A stretch of DNA of 64,000 nucleotides, taken from NCBI GenBank assembly GCA_029990175.1, contig JARKIP010000099.1, positions 62,001 to 126,000 of the forward strand. Direction: 5' to 3'. Positions 1 to 12,300 of the stretch are shown here, piece by piece; positions within the stretch are counted from its first letter, which is position 1, and each line of letters begins with the position of its first letter. The DNA is from Petunia secreta (Eukaryota; Streptophyta; Magnoliopsida; Solanales; Solanaceae). The notes under the pieces were generated by a model. It was not told where the DNA came from. It was given only the letters and a program-made list of their open reading frames with translations, and ran no database searches. A program made the translations under genes and the position numbers.

Positions 1-222
1 ACCGTAGTAAAATTATAGACAAGAATCATCGGTGCTATAATTGCACTATGAACAATATAGTCATTGATGATTATTCCATTCTTTTTCTTTACTTTTAATA
101 TGTTCTTCGTCCTGCAAAATATGTTAGAAAATATGCGAGAGATGGATATATTTATTCACGTTTTATTTAAAAATACTTAATATTTAACTATGAAAATATA
201 AATGAATAAATTATATCCATCA

Positions 223-240
223 AATTCCCCCATACTTGAA
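223..240 (-). other. Polypurine tract before the 3' LTR
   Basis: On the minus strand the sequence reads TTCAAGTATGGGGGAATT followed by TG at 222. It follows a CTCGAGGACG word as in the complete element at 39118-51659. A second, similar tract lies at 1197-1217. Confidence 0.5.
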
Positions 241-265
241 TCTTTGCCCGTCCTCGAGGAAAAAG

Positions 266-270
<5 letters not shown>

Positions 271-330
<60 letters not shown>
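271..330. repeat. (TA)30 microsatellite
   Basis: Thirty uninterrupted TA units lie just inside the internal region of the minus-strand element, beside its polypurine tract. Confidence 0.97.
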
Positions 331-333
<3 letters not shown>

Positions 334-1811
334 TCACAATCTTTGTAGGGTAGAAAACTTATTCAAGATAAACTTCTTTCATCATGCTCAAATACTGATT
401 TTCAAAATCTTTTTAGGACTTTTCATGGCTTCTAATGTTAGACTTCAGGCAGGTAGGATAAGGATATTTGATAGTGACTGTTCTTCTTCTAGCTTGGAGC
501 AAACATTTCTCAAAATTTTCTCCATTAGGTAATACTTCTTTTTTTTTTCATCAATTTTTTTTTTTTAATCTCATACATATACAAATATTCACAACATTGC
601 GTCTTTTTGTAATATTTCTTCTTTTTGGTGATGTTTAATCTTTGCGCATTCAAAGCTGGAAGAAATAATAACTCTTTTTTTTTCTTTATATATATATGTA
701 AACAATGTATACATATATCATATATATAACTTTTTTTTTTGGTAGTATATCATGGTGTAAAAAAAAATAGGATTAAGGTTCAAAGAAGAGTTCTAAAAGG
801 TAAAATATGTATAATTGGATAGAAAATTGAGAGGCTTGAATTGTTTATCAAAGAAGGCCTAATTTCATATTTTAAAAATCAGTATCATCTATTATTTCGC
901 CTTGAAGAACATTCAGAGCAAGTTCTAGCAGAGTTTATTGATTCTACCTTCTTTGTAATCATAATTTTTCTCAATTCCAATGATTTCTTGAGTTGAAGAT
1001 CTTTTCTCTTGCTTTCACAAAGTCAAAATCAAAGATATGAAAAATCATATGGTGAATATAAAAATAATAATATTGAACATGGTGGAAAAAAATTTATATT
1101 ATTTATTAAAGACCTACAATAAGATCATAAATAAGAAGAAAATAGTATAAAATAAAAATACATAATTATATAATAGATTTTAGAAATAACAAAATAACCC
1201 TCCCCCATACTTGAACGTTTCATTCTCCTGGATAAAAATATTCTTTTAGACAAGTGATACAAAAGGAGAGTGAAAAAAAAAAAAGAAGGATCAAATGGTT
1301 TTTGGATTATATAATATAATTAATAAAAATATACTATATTATTAGTAAAATAAAAATCTTTTTGGCTTTCAAATATACGATCACAGAAGAAGGCTTGAAA
1401 GAGACTGTGACCACACATATTCTATGTGTAATAGACTGACTAATTTAACACCTTAACAGTCATGAGGTCCTGATTTGAATATAAACCATAAAATTACCTG
1501 TGCCAACATTAGAATTGCATAATTGAATGGTTAACCAACCAGTAACTTAGGCATACCGATCACCATGGAGTTACTCCTGTCTAGGTAACTCTATTTTTGT
1601 AGAGGCATTCATGAGATGTTCCGGTTGTAAAATAATCTGGACATTGACCAGATCAATTTGTTAAGCATTTAATTAGTCAGATCTATGTTGGGCTTATAAG
1701 GCTCCATTGCTTCTCCCTCAATGGCTACGGATGAAAAACTTTTTTTTTGTGTCAACGCATTAAAAGAAATAAAACAAGCATAAAGAGGAAAAAAAATTTA
1801 TATACGTGCAC

Positions 1812-3113
1812 TCAAAAACTAAAAAAAAAAGGGCGTAAGAAAATTCTTTTAAAGTATTTTTTTTTCTTTTTTCGTGAACTAGTAAACTCCATTCCTAATT
1901 CAGAATCAGTATTTCGTTTTCTCTTATTGAGTTTACTTTTGGAGCTTATTAAGTCGAGAGCATCAAAAGATATTTTATTTATGTGTTCATGCTTGATTTT
2001 TGATTTCTTTGTCTTGTCATTAGCAGTAAAATTACTATCAATGAGGATTCTTAACTTACATTTTTCTTGATGATCATTCCATGCATTTTCCTGAAAATCT
2101 CCAATAACAAAGTCCACAGAGTCATAGTGATCAAAAGAAACTGAAGAATGATAGTCAAATAAATTTATATTGAATCCATTTATCTTTATGACTTCCTCTT
2201 CTTCATTTTCATCTAATTTAGTCAAATATTGTGGATAAGTAGAATCGGATAAGAATTCAGGACCTGATGATTCAAATTCTATCAAACTTTCATTGTAAGC
2301 CAACTTTACCAGATCTAAATCTTTTTCTTGAGTGATGGTATCTTTTTCACATGATATTGTTTCATTTAATTGCTCATTACCATCATTTAAGGAGATTACC
2401 ATACTGACTAATTGATTTAATTGCATTGTGATGTCAGTAATGGTTGTATGGGACTGTGCAATTTTCTTATCAGTAATTTCCGTAAAATTAAGCACATATT
2501 CTTTCAAACTCACGTCCACCTCTTGAGGTGGTTGGCTCTCATTGTTTTGATTCTCTTGTAAATTGCACTCCGGATTGCAGTCATATCTACTAGAATCAAT
2601 GTACCTGTCAGAACTAGAACCGACGTAAGCTAGGTCATTAAATAAACTACACAGAGGAGGATTATCTGCTTGACATGTATGCCCAAGATGATTTCCACCA
2701 CAATATTCACAAGTAACGGTCTTTTGGTTTATCAACTCCTCCATGTCTTTCACTCTCCTTTGATCGATTAGTTTTTCAATCTCTTTCAGTTTTCCAGAAT
2801 CACTATATGAAAATTTGTTACTTGTTTGGCATCCATGATTATGGTGATTTTCACCATAATATTTGCAAGTAGGAAATCTTTGGTTGGCTTTTTCAAAAAA
2901 ATTTGCAATATCTTTAAGTCTCTTAGAATCATCATATGAGAATGTGTCATCTGTTTGACAAAACTCATCAAAAAAGTCCTCATCATATTCCTTAGTGATT
3001 GACTGACAATTCAATGTTGAATGTTGTCCACCACATAGATTACAAGTGGTAATCTTTTGAAAATGATTTTCTGTAAACTCGGCAAAGTTAATGCTTGATC
3101 GATCAAAGTTCAT
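1812..3113 (-). CDS. Gag-like protein with three zinc-knuckle-like motifs
   Basis: A 433-residue open frame without stops, the only protein of the surrounding LTR element. Three spaced motifs of the C-x2-C-x3-H-x4-C type occur near residues 25-37, 83-95 and 136-148 (CNLCGGQHSTLNC, CKYYGENHHNHGC, CEYCGGNHLGHTC). The middle one has Tyr in place of the second Cys. The same motif type occurs once in the Gag of the complete element at 39118 (CEVCGEDHSTEVC), which supports a Gag origin. No retrotransposon-gag capsid fold is recognisable. The middle is acidic and the C terminus is Lys-rich with a basic KKKKK stretch, which could bind nucleic acid or direct nuclear import (inference). The ATG at 3113 is preceded by an A-rich context. 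It may be translated or may simply not yet be broken. Confidence 0.6.
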   Translation of the reverse strand: MNFDRSSINFAEFTENHFQKITTCNLCGGQHSTLNCQSITKEYDEDFFDEFCQTDDTFSYDDSKRLKDIANFFEKANQRFPTCKYYGENHHNHGCQTSNKFSYSDSGKLKEIEKLIDQRRVKDMEELINQKTVTCEYCGGNHLGHTCQADNPPLCSLFNDLAYVGSSSDRYIDSSRYDCNPECNLQENQNNESQPPQEVDVSLKEYVLNFTEITDKKIAQSHTTITDITMQLNQLVSMVISLNDGNEQLNETISCEKDTITQEKDLDLVKLAYNESLIEFESSGPEFLSDSTYPQYLTKLDENEEEEVIKINGFNINLFDYHSSVSFDHYDSVDFVIGDFQENAWNDHQEKCKLRILIDSNFTANDKTKKSKIKHEHINKISFDALDLISSKSKLNKRKRNTDSELGMEFTSSRKKKKKYFKRIFLRPFFFSF

Positions 3114-3212
3114 TTTTTTTTAGTCCAGTGATATAATCTTTAGAAGCTCTTTTTTTTAAGAAAAAGTCTTGTTAGTAGTACTAATAATAATAGTAGTTAG
3201 TTAGTAGTAGTA

Positions 3213-3317
<105 letters not shown>

Positions 3318-3369
3318 GTTCTCAAAGTAGTAAAAAAAATATAATTAACCTGAAGTAGATGTTTGCCAA

Positions 3370-3387
3370 TCCCCGGCAACGGCGCCA
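3370..3387 (-). other. Primer-binding site (tRNA-Asp type)
   Basis: The minus strand reads TGGCGCCGTTGCCGGGGA, complementary to the 3' end of plant tRNA-Asp. It is identical to the site at 40477-40494 in the complete Athila-like element. Confidence 0.85.
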
Positions 3388-3393
3388 AAAATT

Positions 3394-4440
3394 TGACGAG
3401 TCCAAAGTGTATAGGATTTTCCTGCTCGTTCTTGTCAAATTCTAATATAGTTTAAGATATCGTCCCACAGAGATTGGAACCACCTAGGCTACAGGTTTAT
3501 ATTATCTTTGTTACTATTTGAGAAGATCAAATTGATGAAAGGAGAGTTGATTATAAGTTCTAAGTAATGAAAATAAAAACAATAAATATTTTTGATTTTT
3601 TTAAAAATAAAATATAGAGGTTGAGATATTTTGATTTTCCAAGATAAAACTATTACAATAGAATTAAATATTTATTATTTATTTCTCCGTTTTAATGAAA
3701 TGATCGCTTATTTCTAATTCAATCAAATCACATAAAAGAAATCTATTAATAGCACCACTTGCGCTTATACCATTAATAGATTAACAGTGAAACAGAGACC
3801 TTGGTTAAAGAATAATTGCTTATTTCTAATTCAATCACTTCACGTAACAACAATTTCATAATAGCACCACTTGCGCTTATACTATTAACCTATTGAAGTT
3901 AGTGACCTTAAACCGCTTAATAGTACCACTCTCGCTTATACTATTAAGCGATTAAAGTAATGGCTTTAAACAAGAAGTATTTCGGTTGAGTACACCAAGT
4001 GAGCAAAAACCTCTTTCGATTAGCTTTTAATAAATCAATAAACTTATTTGAATCGAATCCTCCGTGAGAATTAGAATTGAAAGAAATAAGATAATGATTA
4101 TGGTAAAACATGGTGTATAAAGATGATTAAGAAAGAACCTCAACACGACAAGATAATAAAATTTTGACATCTATTATAATAATTTATCAAGCTTTATCTA
4201 ATATCCCAACCTAAGAAAATTACTCCATTATGGAGAAAACATAAAAACTAAAGAAAAATACTAATATTCCTACAAAGACAAAATGAAAAACTAAAAGATG
4301 AAAGAGCAAGACTAGTTCTTGCAAAGTAAATTAGAAAAGAAAATTGGATGTCGTTTCTTCAAAATATTGCATTCCTATTTATAAAGTTCAAGGTCCCGAT
4401 GCATTTGTAGATAGTGCTTAGATACATCTAGGAATTGCTA
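3394..4440 (-). repeat. LTR remnant lacking most of U3
   Basis: On the minus strand the LTR ends in CTCGTCA just before the primer site. A TATA-like CTTTATAAATAGG lies at about 4386-4374, so R and U5 are present, but U3 upstream is replaced by the Tat fragment. It shares the ATCGTCCCACAGAGA word with the solo LTR at 32854-34101. A motif of about 30 bp, of the form TAGCACCACTTGCGCTTATA-C-ATTAA, occurs three times (near 3752, 3862 and 3922). Confidence 0.6.
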
Positions 4441-4451
4441 CTAGATTGATC

Positions 4452-6180
4452 TAGTGATGGAAAAGTTAGAGTTTGTGTTGATTATCGTGATCTCAACAAA
4501 GCAAGTCCAATAGATAATTTTCCATTGCCGAATATTCATATCCTTATTGATAGCTGTGCAAAACATGAGCTTCAGTCTTTTGTTGATTGTTTTGCTGGTT
4601 ATCACCAGATTCTAATGGATGAAGATGATGCTGAAAAGACCGCTTTCATCACACCTTGGGGTGTATTTTGTTATAGAGTTATGCCTTTTGGTTTGAAGAA
4701 CGCCGGGGCAACATCTATGAGAGTGATGACAACTCTTTTCCATGATATGATTCATAAAGAGATTGAAGTCTATGTAGATGATGTTATTATCAAGTCAAAG
4801 AAGAAAGAAGATCATTTGACCGACTTGAGACAGTTCTTCAACTGCCTCCGAAAGTATAATTTGAAGCTTAATCCTGCAAAATGTGCATTTGGTGTTCCCG
4901 CCGGTAAGATGTTGGGTTTTACTGTAAGCCGGAGGGGTCTAGAATTGGATCCGTCTAAAATTAAGACTATCCAAGACTTGCCTCCTCCGAAGAGCCGAAA
5001 AGATGTGATGAGCTTTCTTGGCCGTTTGAATTACATAAGCCGCTTCATTGCGCAATCCACGGTTATTTGTGAACCAATAATCAAGCTGTTGAAGAAAGAT
5101 GATGTTACTGAATGGACGGAAGACTGTCAAAAGGCTTTTGATAGGATAAAGGAGTAGATATCCAATCCGTCTGTGTTAGTCCTTCCTGAACTTGAAAGAC
5201 CGTTGATTTTATATTTGTCCATCTCAAAAAATGTATTTGGATATGTCTTGGGGCAACATGACAGGACCTGGAAGAAAGAGCAAGCCATTTATTAACTAAG
5301 TAAGAAGTTCACCCCTTATGAAGCCAAGTATACTCTTTTGGAGCGAACTTGTTGCACTTTGACTAGGACCACACAAAGGTTAAGGCACTATCTCTCTTCA
5401 TATACAACTTATCTCATCTCAAGGATGGATCATTTGAAATATATCTTCCAAAAGCCGATGCCCACGAGGAAATTAGCAAAATGGAAGATTCTGTTGAGTG
5501 AATTTGACATAGTCTATGTCACTCAAAAGGCGGTAAAGGCACAAGTATTGGCGGATCATTTAGCTGAAAATCATGTTGATGACAACTATCAGCCATTAAG
5601 AACTTACTTTCCAGATGAAAAAGTCTTGTTTCTGGGTGAGGACATCTCTTCTGAATAAGATGGTTGGCGTCTTTTCTTTAATGGAACAACAAATTTCAAA
5701 GGTGTTGGTATTGGAGCTGTCTTAATTTCTGAAACGGTTCAGCATTATCCTGTTTCGGCCAAGCTCAGATTTCCATGCACTAACAACATGGCTGAATATG
5801 AAGCATGCATTTTGGGTCTTCGATTGGCAGTTGATATGGATATTCGAGAGCTTTTAGTGATCGGGGATTCTGACTTGTTGATTCACCAAGTGCAAGGCGA
5901 ATGGAACACCAAGAATGCAAAGATTCTTCCTTATTTGCATTGTGTCCAGGAATTGTGCAAAAGGTTTGCAAAGATTGAGTTCAGGCATGTTCCAAAATTC
6001 AAAATGAGTTTGCCAATGCTTTGGCAACTTTATCTTCCATGATCCAGCATCCAGACAAGAATTATATTGATCCTATTGAAATTGTATTGCATGATAAGCC
6101 GGCTTATTGTTTCTAAGTTGATGAAGAACGAGATGGCCATCCATGGTATTATGATATCAAGAATTATCTCAAGATTTGCA
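4452..6180 (+). pseudogene. Tat-lineage Ty3/gypsy pol fragment (RT, RNase H, second RNase H)
   Basis: Reverse transcriptase starts mid-domain with VDYRDLNKAS-like residues. It continues through the MPFGLKNAGAT motif and the catalytic YVDD motif (near 4771-4782), then the thumb and connection (LGRLNYISRF). A first RNase H region with in-frame stops follows (5157 and near 5295), then a second RNase H-like domain (5660-6040) with NNMAEYEACILGL. Two consecutive RNase H domains are typical of the Tat group of plant Ty3/gypsy elements. Gag, protease, integrase and LTRs are absent. The longest open piece is 4525-5157. The right end is interrupted by the LINE. This is a dead fragment. Confidence 0.8.
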
Positions 6181-6189
6181 TTATAAAGA

Positions 6190-7740
6190 CAGCTCTTACG
6201 ACTACAGCTTAACCTTCTACCCTAATCCTCGACCTCCATGCTTTCCTATCAAGGGTCATGTCCTCAGTGATCTGGAGGTGAGCCAAATTCTGACGAATCA
6301 TCTCGGCCCAATTCTTCTTTGGTCTACCTCTACCTCTCCGTAGACCCAGCATTACCAACCTCTCGCGCCTTCTCACTAAAGTATATGTGCTCGTTCTTTT
6401 CACATGGCCGAACCATCGCAACCTCGCTTCTCGTATCTTGTCCGCCACTGTGGCTACTCCTACCTTGTCACGAATGACTTCATTCCTAATCTTATCCATC
6501 CTCGTTTGGTCACACACCCATCTAAGAATTCTCATCACTTCTACACCCATCTTCTGAATGTGTGTGGTCTTAACTGGCCAACACTCTGCTCCGTATAATA
6601 TAGCTAGTGTAACTATCGCTTCATAAAATTTACGTGTTAGTCTAGGTGCCACTTTTTTATCGCATAAGACACCGGACGCGCGTCAACACTTCATCCAGCC
6701 TGCCCTTATACGATGAGAGTGACATCCTCATTAATTTCTCCATTGCCTTGAAGGGTTAAGCGAAGATACTTGACACTTCTCTTCTGGGAATGACATGAGA
6801 ATCAAGCACCGTGTCTAGCTCTAACTCCTGAGATGCCTCACTAAAATTGCACTCAATACATGCTGATTTAATCCTGCTCGGGTTGAAACCTTTAAACACT
6901 AGGGTATGTCTCAAAACCTCCAGCTTATCATTAATTCTGCCACGAGTCTCATCGATCAAAAACTATATTATTTGCAAATAACATACACCATGGTCCTCCT
7001 CTTGGATGCTTTGTGTCAATTCATCTATCACTAGAGCAAATAAAAATAAACTAAGCGTTGATCCCTGGTTTAACTCCATCTCGACTGGAAAGTGGTCAGA
7101 GTCACCTCCAACTGTTCTCACACGAGTCTTGGCGTCATCGTACATGTCTTTAATCGCGCTGATATATGCCATCAGCACACCTTTAGATTCCAAAGATTTC
7201 CATAAAATCTCCCTTGAGACTTTTTCATAAGCCTTCTCTAGGTCAATAAACACCATATGAAGTCCTTTTCTTATCCCTATAGAGCTCAATCGACCTCCTC
7301 AGAAGGTGGATAGCTTTCGTAGTCGATCGCATGGGCATGAATCAACATTTATTCTCCAAAATTATCACATCTCTCCTCAACCACCCTCTCCCAGACTTAC
7401 ATGGTGTAACTTAATAGTTTGATGCCCCTATAATTGTTGCAATTTTGAACATCGCCCTTATTTTTGTACAGCCGAATCATATAACTCCACCTCCATTCTT
7501 CAGGCATCTTTGTCGTCTTTGGGGTGACATCAAACAACGCAGTCAACCAGGTCAAACCTGCTACACCTGTACTCTTCCAAAATTCCACTGGGATCTCTTC
7601 AGACCCGATCGCTCTTCCCCTTCCCATCTTACGAGTTATCTTCTGAACCTCTTTAAATCCAATACACCTATAGTGCCCTAAATCAGGGGAGCTCCCTGAG
7701 TGCTCTAGATGACTGAGCACAATAATTTGTCCCTCTCTTC
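6190..7740 (-). pseudogene. RTE-type LINE, 5'-truncated, reverse transcriptase remnant
   Basis: Read from 7740 downward the minus strand encodes pieces of a non-LTR reverse transcriptase. These are the fingers region with PEEWRWSYMIRLYKNKGD and NYRGIKL (7397-7720), the FIDLEKAYEKV motif (near 7220-7250), and the C-terminal region with LYGAECWPVK, ILRWVCDQTR and LRWFGHVKR (6209-6652). These words fit plant RTE LINEs. The frame is broken several times. The endonuclease domain and 5' end are missing, as expected for target-primed insertions that stop early. It abuts the Tat fragment at about 6180, suggesting insertion into it. Confidence 0.8.
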
Positions 7741-8194
7741 ATTTAGAAGTCTATGATCCCAGAATAGTGTTTGAGGATTTTTTTAATTTTTTTTTTATTT
7801 TCTTGCATTAGGAGGTCGATGTAGAGCTTGGACATTGTTATTGGTGATGTAAGAATAGTAGGTGATAGAACTGTGTCGATAGAGTTTCAATAGATATGGA
7901 AATTCAAGTTGGTGATGCAATTGATCAATGTTTAAGTTCTCTATGGGTTTGTTTAAGGCCTTAAAATAGTTAAATTTGAACTTGGGGGATAGAGACCTAA
8001 TCGTCAGAAGTGAAGAAGACAGTATTTTGTCCAAAGCAGTGACCTAGTACTTTGGAAAAAAATCTAGACTAGTTTGTATAGTTCAAGAGCTATTTTGAAC
8101 CCTTTACTTTGTAAACAAATGCCACATGTTGGAAGATTTTTGTCATTAGTCAACAAAGGAAAATCAAACCAATTATTTTAATGGTAGTAATAGA
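7741..8194. other. Intergenic, no feature recognised
   Basis: AT-rich single-copy-looking DNA. A 79-codon minus-strand frame (7795-8034) has no recognisable motif, and I do not call it. Confidence 0.5.
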
Positions 8195-8196
8195 TA

Positions 8197-8435
8197 CTCC
8201 TTCCGTTTTAAAATGGTTGTCATAGTTTGATTTGGAGCGGAGTTTAAGAAATATGGTAAGACTTTTTGAACTTGTGGTCCAAAATAAGCCATACATAAAT
8301 ATGTGGCTATAAAGTATTTCATTAAGGGTAAAGTAGTAGTTTCAACTCAAAAATATTTTCAAATTTAGAATTGTGTCATTTTGTTTTGAACGGACTAATA
8401 AGGAAATAGCGTCATCTATTTTGGAACGGGGGGAG
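8197..8435. mobile_element. Stowaway MITE (Tc1/mariner type)
   Basis: The element is 239 bp with terminal inverted repeats beginning CTCCTTCCGTTTTAAAATGG and ending in the inverted counterpart CCATTTTGG-type ...GGAACGGGGGGAG. TA dinucleotides flank it (8195-8196 and 8436-8437). The CTCC-TCCGTT end sequence and TA target duplication are diagnostic of plant Stowaway MITEs. It has no coding capacity. The ends are slightly diverged, so it is not recent. Confidence 0.88.
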
Positions 8436-8437
8436 TA

Positions 8438-9106
8438 TAACCCCAATTAATGGATGATAACGTTGTTATACTTTGAAAAGTCTAAGGTAAATTTGGACAT
8501 TTTTTCTTCAATTCATTTGTGCTTATTCATTCAGAACTCACTTAATATGTTGCACCATTTTTTGTGCATAAACCAAGCAAAAAACATAACTAGTTAAACT
8601 TTTGGCATATGCTTAATAGGTACTCTTTCTTGGTGGGTAGTTGTCAACTCGAAATTAGTTTACGTGGCATAAAATGAAACTAATTATCTCAGATGAGAGA
8701 TAAATTATATATGATGTCACATAAACTTGTTTTCTAGAAGGACATGATTCCAAATATAAAATACACCAAATAACTCAAACGTTGTTTAGCTCATTTCATT
8801 CCCTGCAAAGGATCTGTCAACATCAAGTCTAAGCATAAGAGCTTTGGAATGACTATTAACTCAAAAAATCACTACTAATTCATTAATCTATATTTCTTGA
8901 GGTTAAAAACTTTTCTTATAATATCGGGCCAGTTTGATGGTAAGACCAGTAAGGCTTGTGCTTTAGGCCCCGTAATTATGGACAGTGGCGAATTACCATT
9001 TTAGTGCTTGAGCATCCATTAACCTCGGAACTAAGTAGATATAGTTGTATAGAAAATACTGAGGAAATAATATAAATAATTAACGAGCACCTATGGAACT
9101 ATATGT
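8438..9106. other. Intergenic DNA left of the hAT element
   Basis: AT-rich, with no ORF or repeat I can identify. It ends in the target duplication GTGATAGA (9107-9114) of the hAT element. Confidence 0.5.
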
Positions 9107-9246
9107 GTGATAGACAGGGGCGGACCCACAGCCTTCCAAGGGGTCCCAATTGATACCCCTTCAAAAAAAATTAACCCTATATATACATGTTAAAATTTTT
9201 TGGGATGGATATAAGTAGTATACTTGACACCCCTTCAAATGAAATG

Positions 9247-9330
9247 GAGCAACAGTTCAGCGGATAAGGGGTGTCAAGATTTCGGCTGCGTCCCTTGTTC
9301 GAGTCTCGGCTGCAACATTTTTTGACCTTT
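9247..9330 (+). other. tRNA-like (A box/B box) stretch in the hAT subterminal region
   Basis: AGTTCAGCGGATAAGG resembles a tRNA D-arm/A box, and about 40 bp later TTGTTCGAGTCTC fits the B-box consensus. The flanks do not form an acceptor stem, so this is not a tRNA gene. A similar arrangement occurs in the hAT MITE at 56532-56865. Confidence 0.4.
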
Positions 9331-12300
9331 TTACGAGTTTGACTTTTTTTTCGAGTCTGGCTGCAACATTTTTTTACCTTTTTACGAGTTTGACTTTTTT
9401 TTTAAAATATAAGACCAACCAAAATGTCCTTTTTAACCTTTTCCACATACTTTGGGATCATTAAACAATTGTTCCACTTTGAAATCCCTAAAATTCTTTT
9501 TGGTTGAACAAAAGAACGTGAGAACCCAGCCCCTTCTCCCCCACTGCCCACCATTACTCCTCCAAAATTACTCCTTCAGCCTCTTCCATACCCAGCAAGT
9601 ACGTGGCGTCCCTCTGGGCTCCGACCTTCTCCAATCTCCATCACCAATTTCTGCTTTTATTCATGGCACCCAAGGTACTTATCTCTTTTTTTAACCAAAT
9701 ATTTTTGTGATTAATATTACTAAGTAAGAGTGAAATAATCGAATTATAAATAAGTTTGAGACAATTGAGTCCTTTATTTAACATCAAGTAAAAGAAACTT
9801 GACATAAATTTGGTAGAATTGGCAACTTGACATAAATTTGGCATAACCTTAGCCAAATAGCTAATGTGTGCAAAATTGGTCTTGCAAATATTGGTAGTAG
9901 TAGCGTTGCTAGGCAGGCCACTTTTAGCCATTTTTTTTAAAAAAAAAATATTATGGCTATTCAAAAGAATGTAGTTGGAACTTGGATAATCTGTTGGAGT
10001 TCTCTCCTTGTCATATTACATAAAGTCAATTGTTTCATCAAATTGTCAAATTCAAGAATACAACTTTTGTACTTTATGTAAATTGATTATTGTTCTAACT
10101 AAAGCCTTATTTCACAATTCAGCTACAAAAGTCATTGGAGAATTTTTACCACAAACAACCAATATCAAGTTTTGTCTCTGATAATCAACCCAATCAAGAA
10201 GAAAATGCAAATATATCGGAAATACCATCCCAATCTTCCGAGAGACAAGAATTTGATGTAGATTCTTTAAAGGCTGATCCAGCTAAAAGAATTCAAATCT
10301 TGGACTATCACCCAGATCATCGTAATACAATTAGAAGAGCATATCTTCAAAAAGGTCCTTGTCAACCTCGGAATCATAAATTTCCTCAAACAAACTTTTC
10401 AGGATATATGCGTCGTTTTAGTTCAGAGTGGTTTGATATTTATCATGATTGGTTAGAGTATAGTGTAAGTAAAGATGCAGCTTATTGTTTGTATTGTTAT
10501 TTGTTTAAGGATAATAAAATTCATCAAGGTGGAGGGGAAGTATGGTCTACGGAGGGATTTAGAACTTGGGGGAAAAATAGGGCCTTTGAAAAACATATTG
10601 GTCCTGTGAGTAGCATTCATAATCAATCAAAAAAGAAATGTCAAGATTTGATGCGGCAACAAAGGTCTATTATATCTGCATTTGATAGACAATCTAATCA
10701 AGTTAAGCATGCGCATCGGATTCGATTGACTGCTTCGATTGATGTAGTTAGACTTCTTATGAATCAGGGAATGGCATTTCGAGGTCATGATGAATCTAAA
10801 TCATCACTGAATAGAGGTAATTTTCTTGAGATTCTTTCATGGTATGCAAAAAGGTGTGATAACATTCGTGATTTTGTATTGGAACATGCTCCTCAAAATG
10901 ATCAAATGACTTCTCCTAAAATTCAAAAAGATATTGTGACTGCATGTAAGATTGAAACAGTTAAAGCTATCATAGAGGATTTAAATGATGATTACTTTGC
11001 TTTATTAGTTGATGAATCTTTTGATGTGTCACGCAAGGAGCAAATGGCTGTGGTTTTAAGATATGTTGATAGAAGGGGATTTGTGATGGAGCGCCTTATT
11101 GATATTATTCATGTTAAAGATACTAGTGCCTTATCTCTCAAGAAGGCAATTGTAGACTTACTTGCTCACTATTCTTTGAGTCTATCTTATGTTCGTGCAC
11201 AATGTTACGATGGGGCAAGTAATATGCAGGGTCATATAAATGGTCTTAAAATGTTGATCAAGCAAGAAAGTAGATCGGCTCATTCTATCCATTGTTTCGC
11301 TCACCAACTTCAACTAGCTCTTGTTGGGGTTTCTAAAAAATGTGTCCAAGTGGGTGAACTTGTGTTATTAGTTTCTAATATTTTGAATATGTTGGGTTCT
11401 TCTTTCAAGCGTATGGATGCATTTCGAGAATCTCAAAGAGAAAAAATTCAAGAGGCATTAAATATGGGTGAAGTTACAACTGGGAGTGGCTTGCTTCAAG
11501 AACTTGGTCTTATTAGAGCCGGTGACACTCGTTGGGGCTCTCACTACAGATCTTTTACCAACTTTATTAGCTTGTTTGGTACTGTTGTTGATTTACTTGA
11601 TTATATTGTTGATAATGGTTCTCCAGATGATAGAGCTAAGGCAACAGGATATCTTACAAAGTGTCAATCATTTGATCTTGTTTTTATCTTGCATTTGATG
11701 AGAGATGTCTTAGGAATCACTGATGACCTTAGTAAATCCTTACAGAAGAAGGAACAAGATATTGCAAATGCAATGCTACTTGTTGAAGTAGCAAAGAGAA
11801 GATTGCAAGAGTTAAGGGATAAAAAGTGGGGTTTGCTTTTTGACATGGTGAAAATATTTTGCATCAAGTATGACATCTTAATGCCTAATTTTGATGAGCC
11901 ATATGTTAGCTCTGGAAGATCACGACGTTTACCTGCTGATTATAATGTTTTACATCATTATCATGCTGTTGTGTTCAACCAAATTATTGATTGGCAACTT
12001 CAAGAACTTAATAATCGTTTTGATGAGGTGGCGACTGATTTGCTACATGGAGTTGCTTGTTTGAATCCAAATGACTCATTTTCTAGCTTTGATATCGGGA
12101 AGATAATGACAATGGCTAAGCTATATCCTGATGACTTTGACGAATCTAATATGGTTGCTCTTGAGAATCAACTTGCTACTTACATTATTGATGTTCGTGA
12201 TGTTGATGAAAGGTTCTTTGATCTAAATGGCCTTTGTGACCTTTCAAAAAAAAATGGTTCAGACAAAGAAGCATATGACTTTTCCTCTTGTATTCCGCTT

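Noticed and set aside
4452..6180. Endogenous plant pararetrovirus as source of the pol fragment
   Set aside because: Two RNase H domains in a row and close similarity to the Tat pol at 59230-61401 fit a Ty3/gypsy Tat element; no movement or coat protein is present.
6404..7681. Plus-strand ORFs over the LINE
   Set aside because: They are shadows of the minus-strand reverse transcriptase remnant.
8983..9000. A second hAT-like terminus (CAGTGGCGAATT)
   Set aside because: I found no matching inverted terminus or target duplication on the right.
9247..9320. Possible tRNA gene
   Set aside because: A- and B-box-like words are present, but the ends do not pair as an acceptor stem and the anticodon arm is not evident; it lies inside a hAT element.
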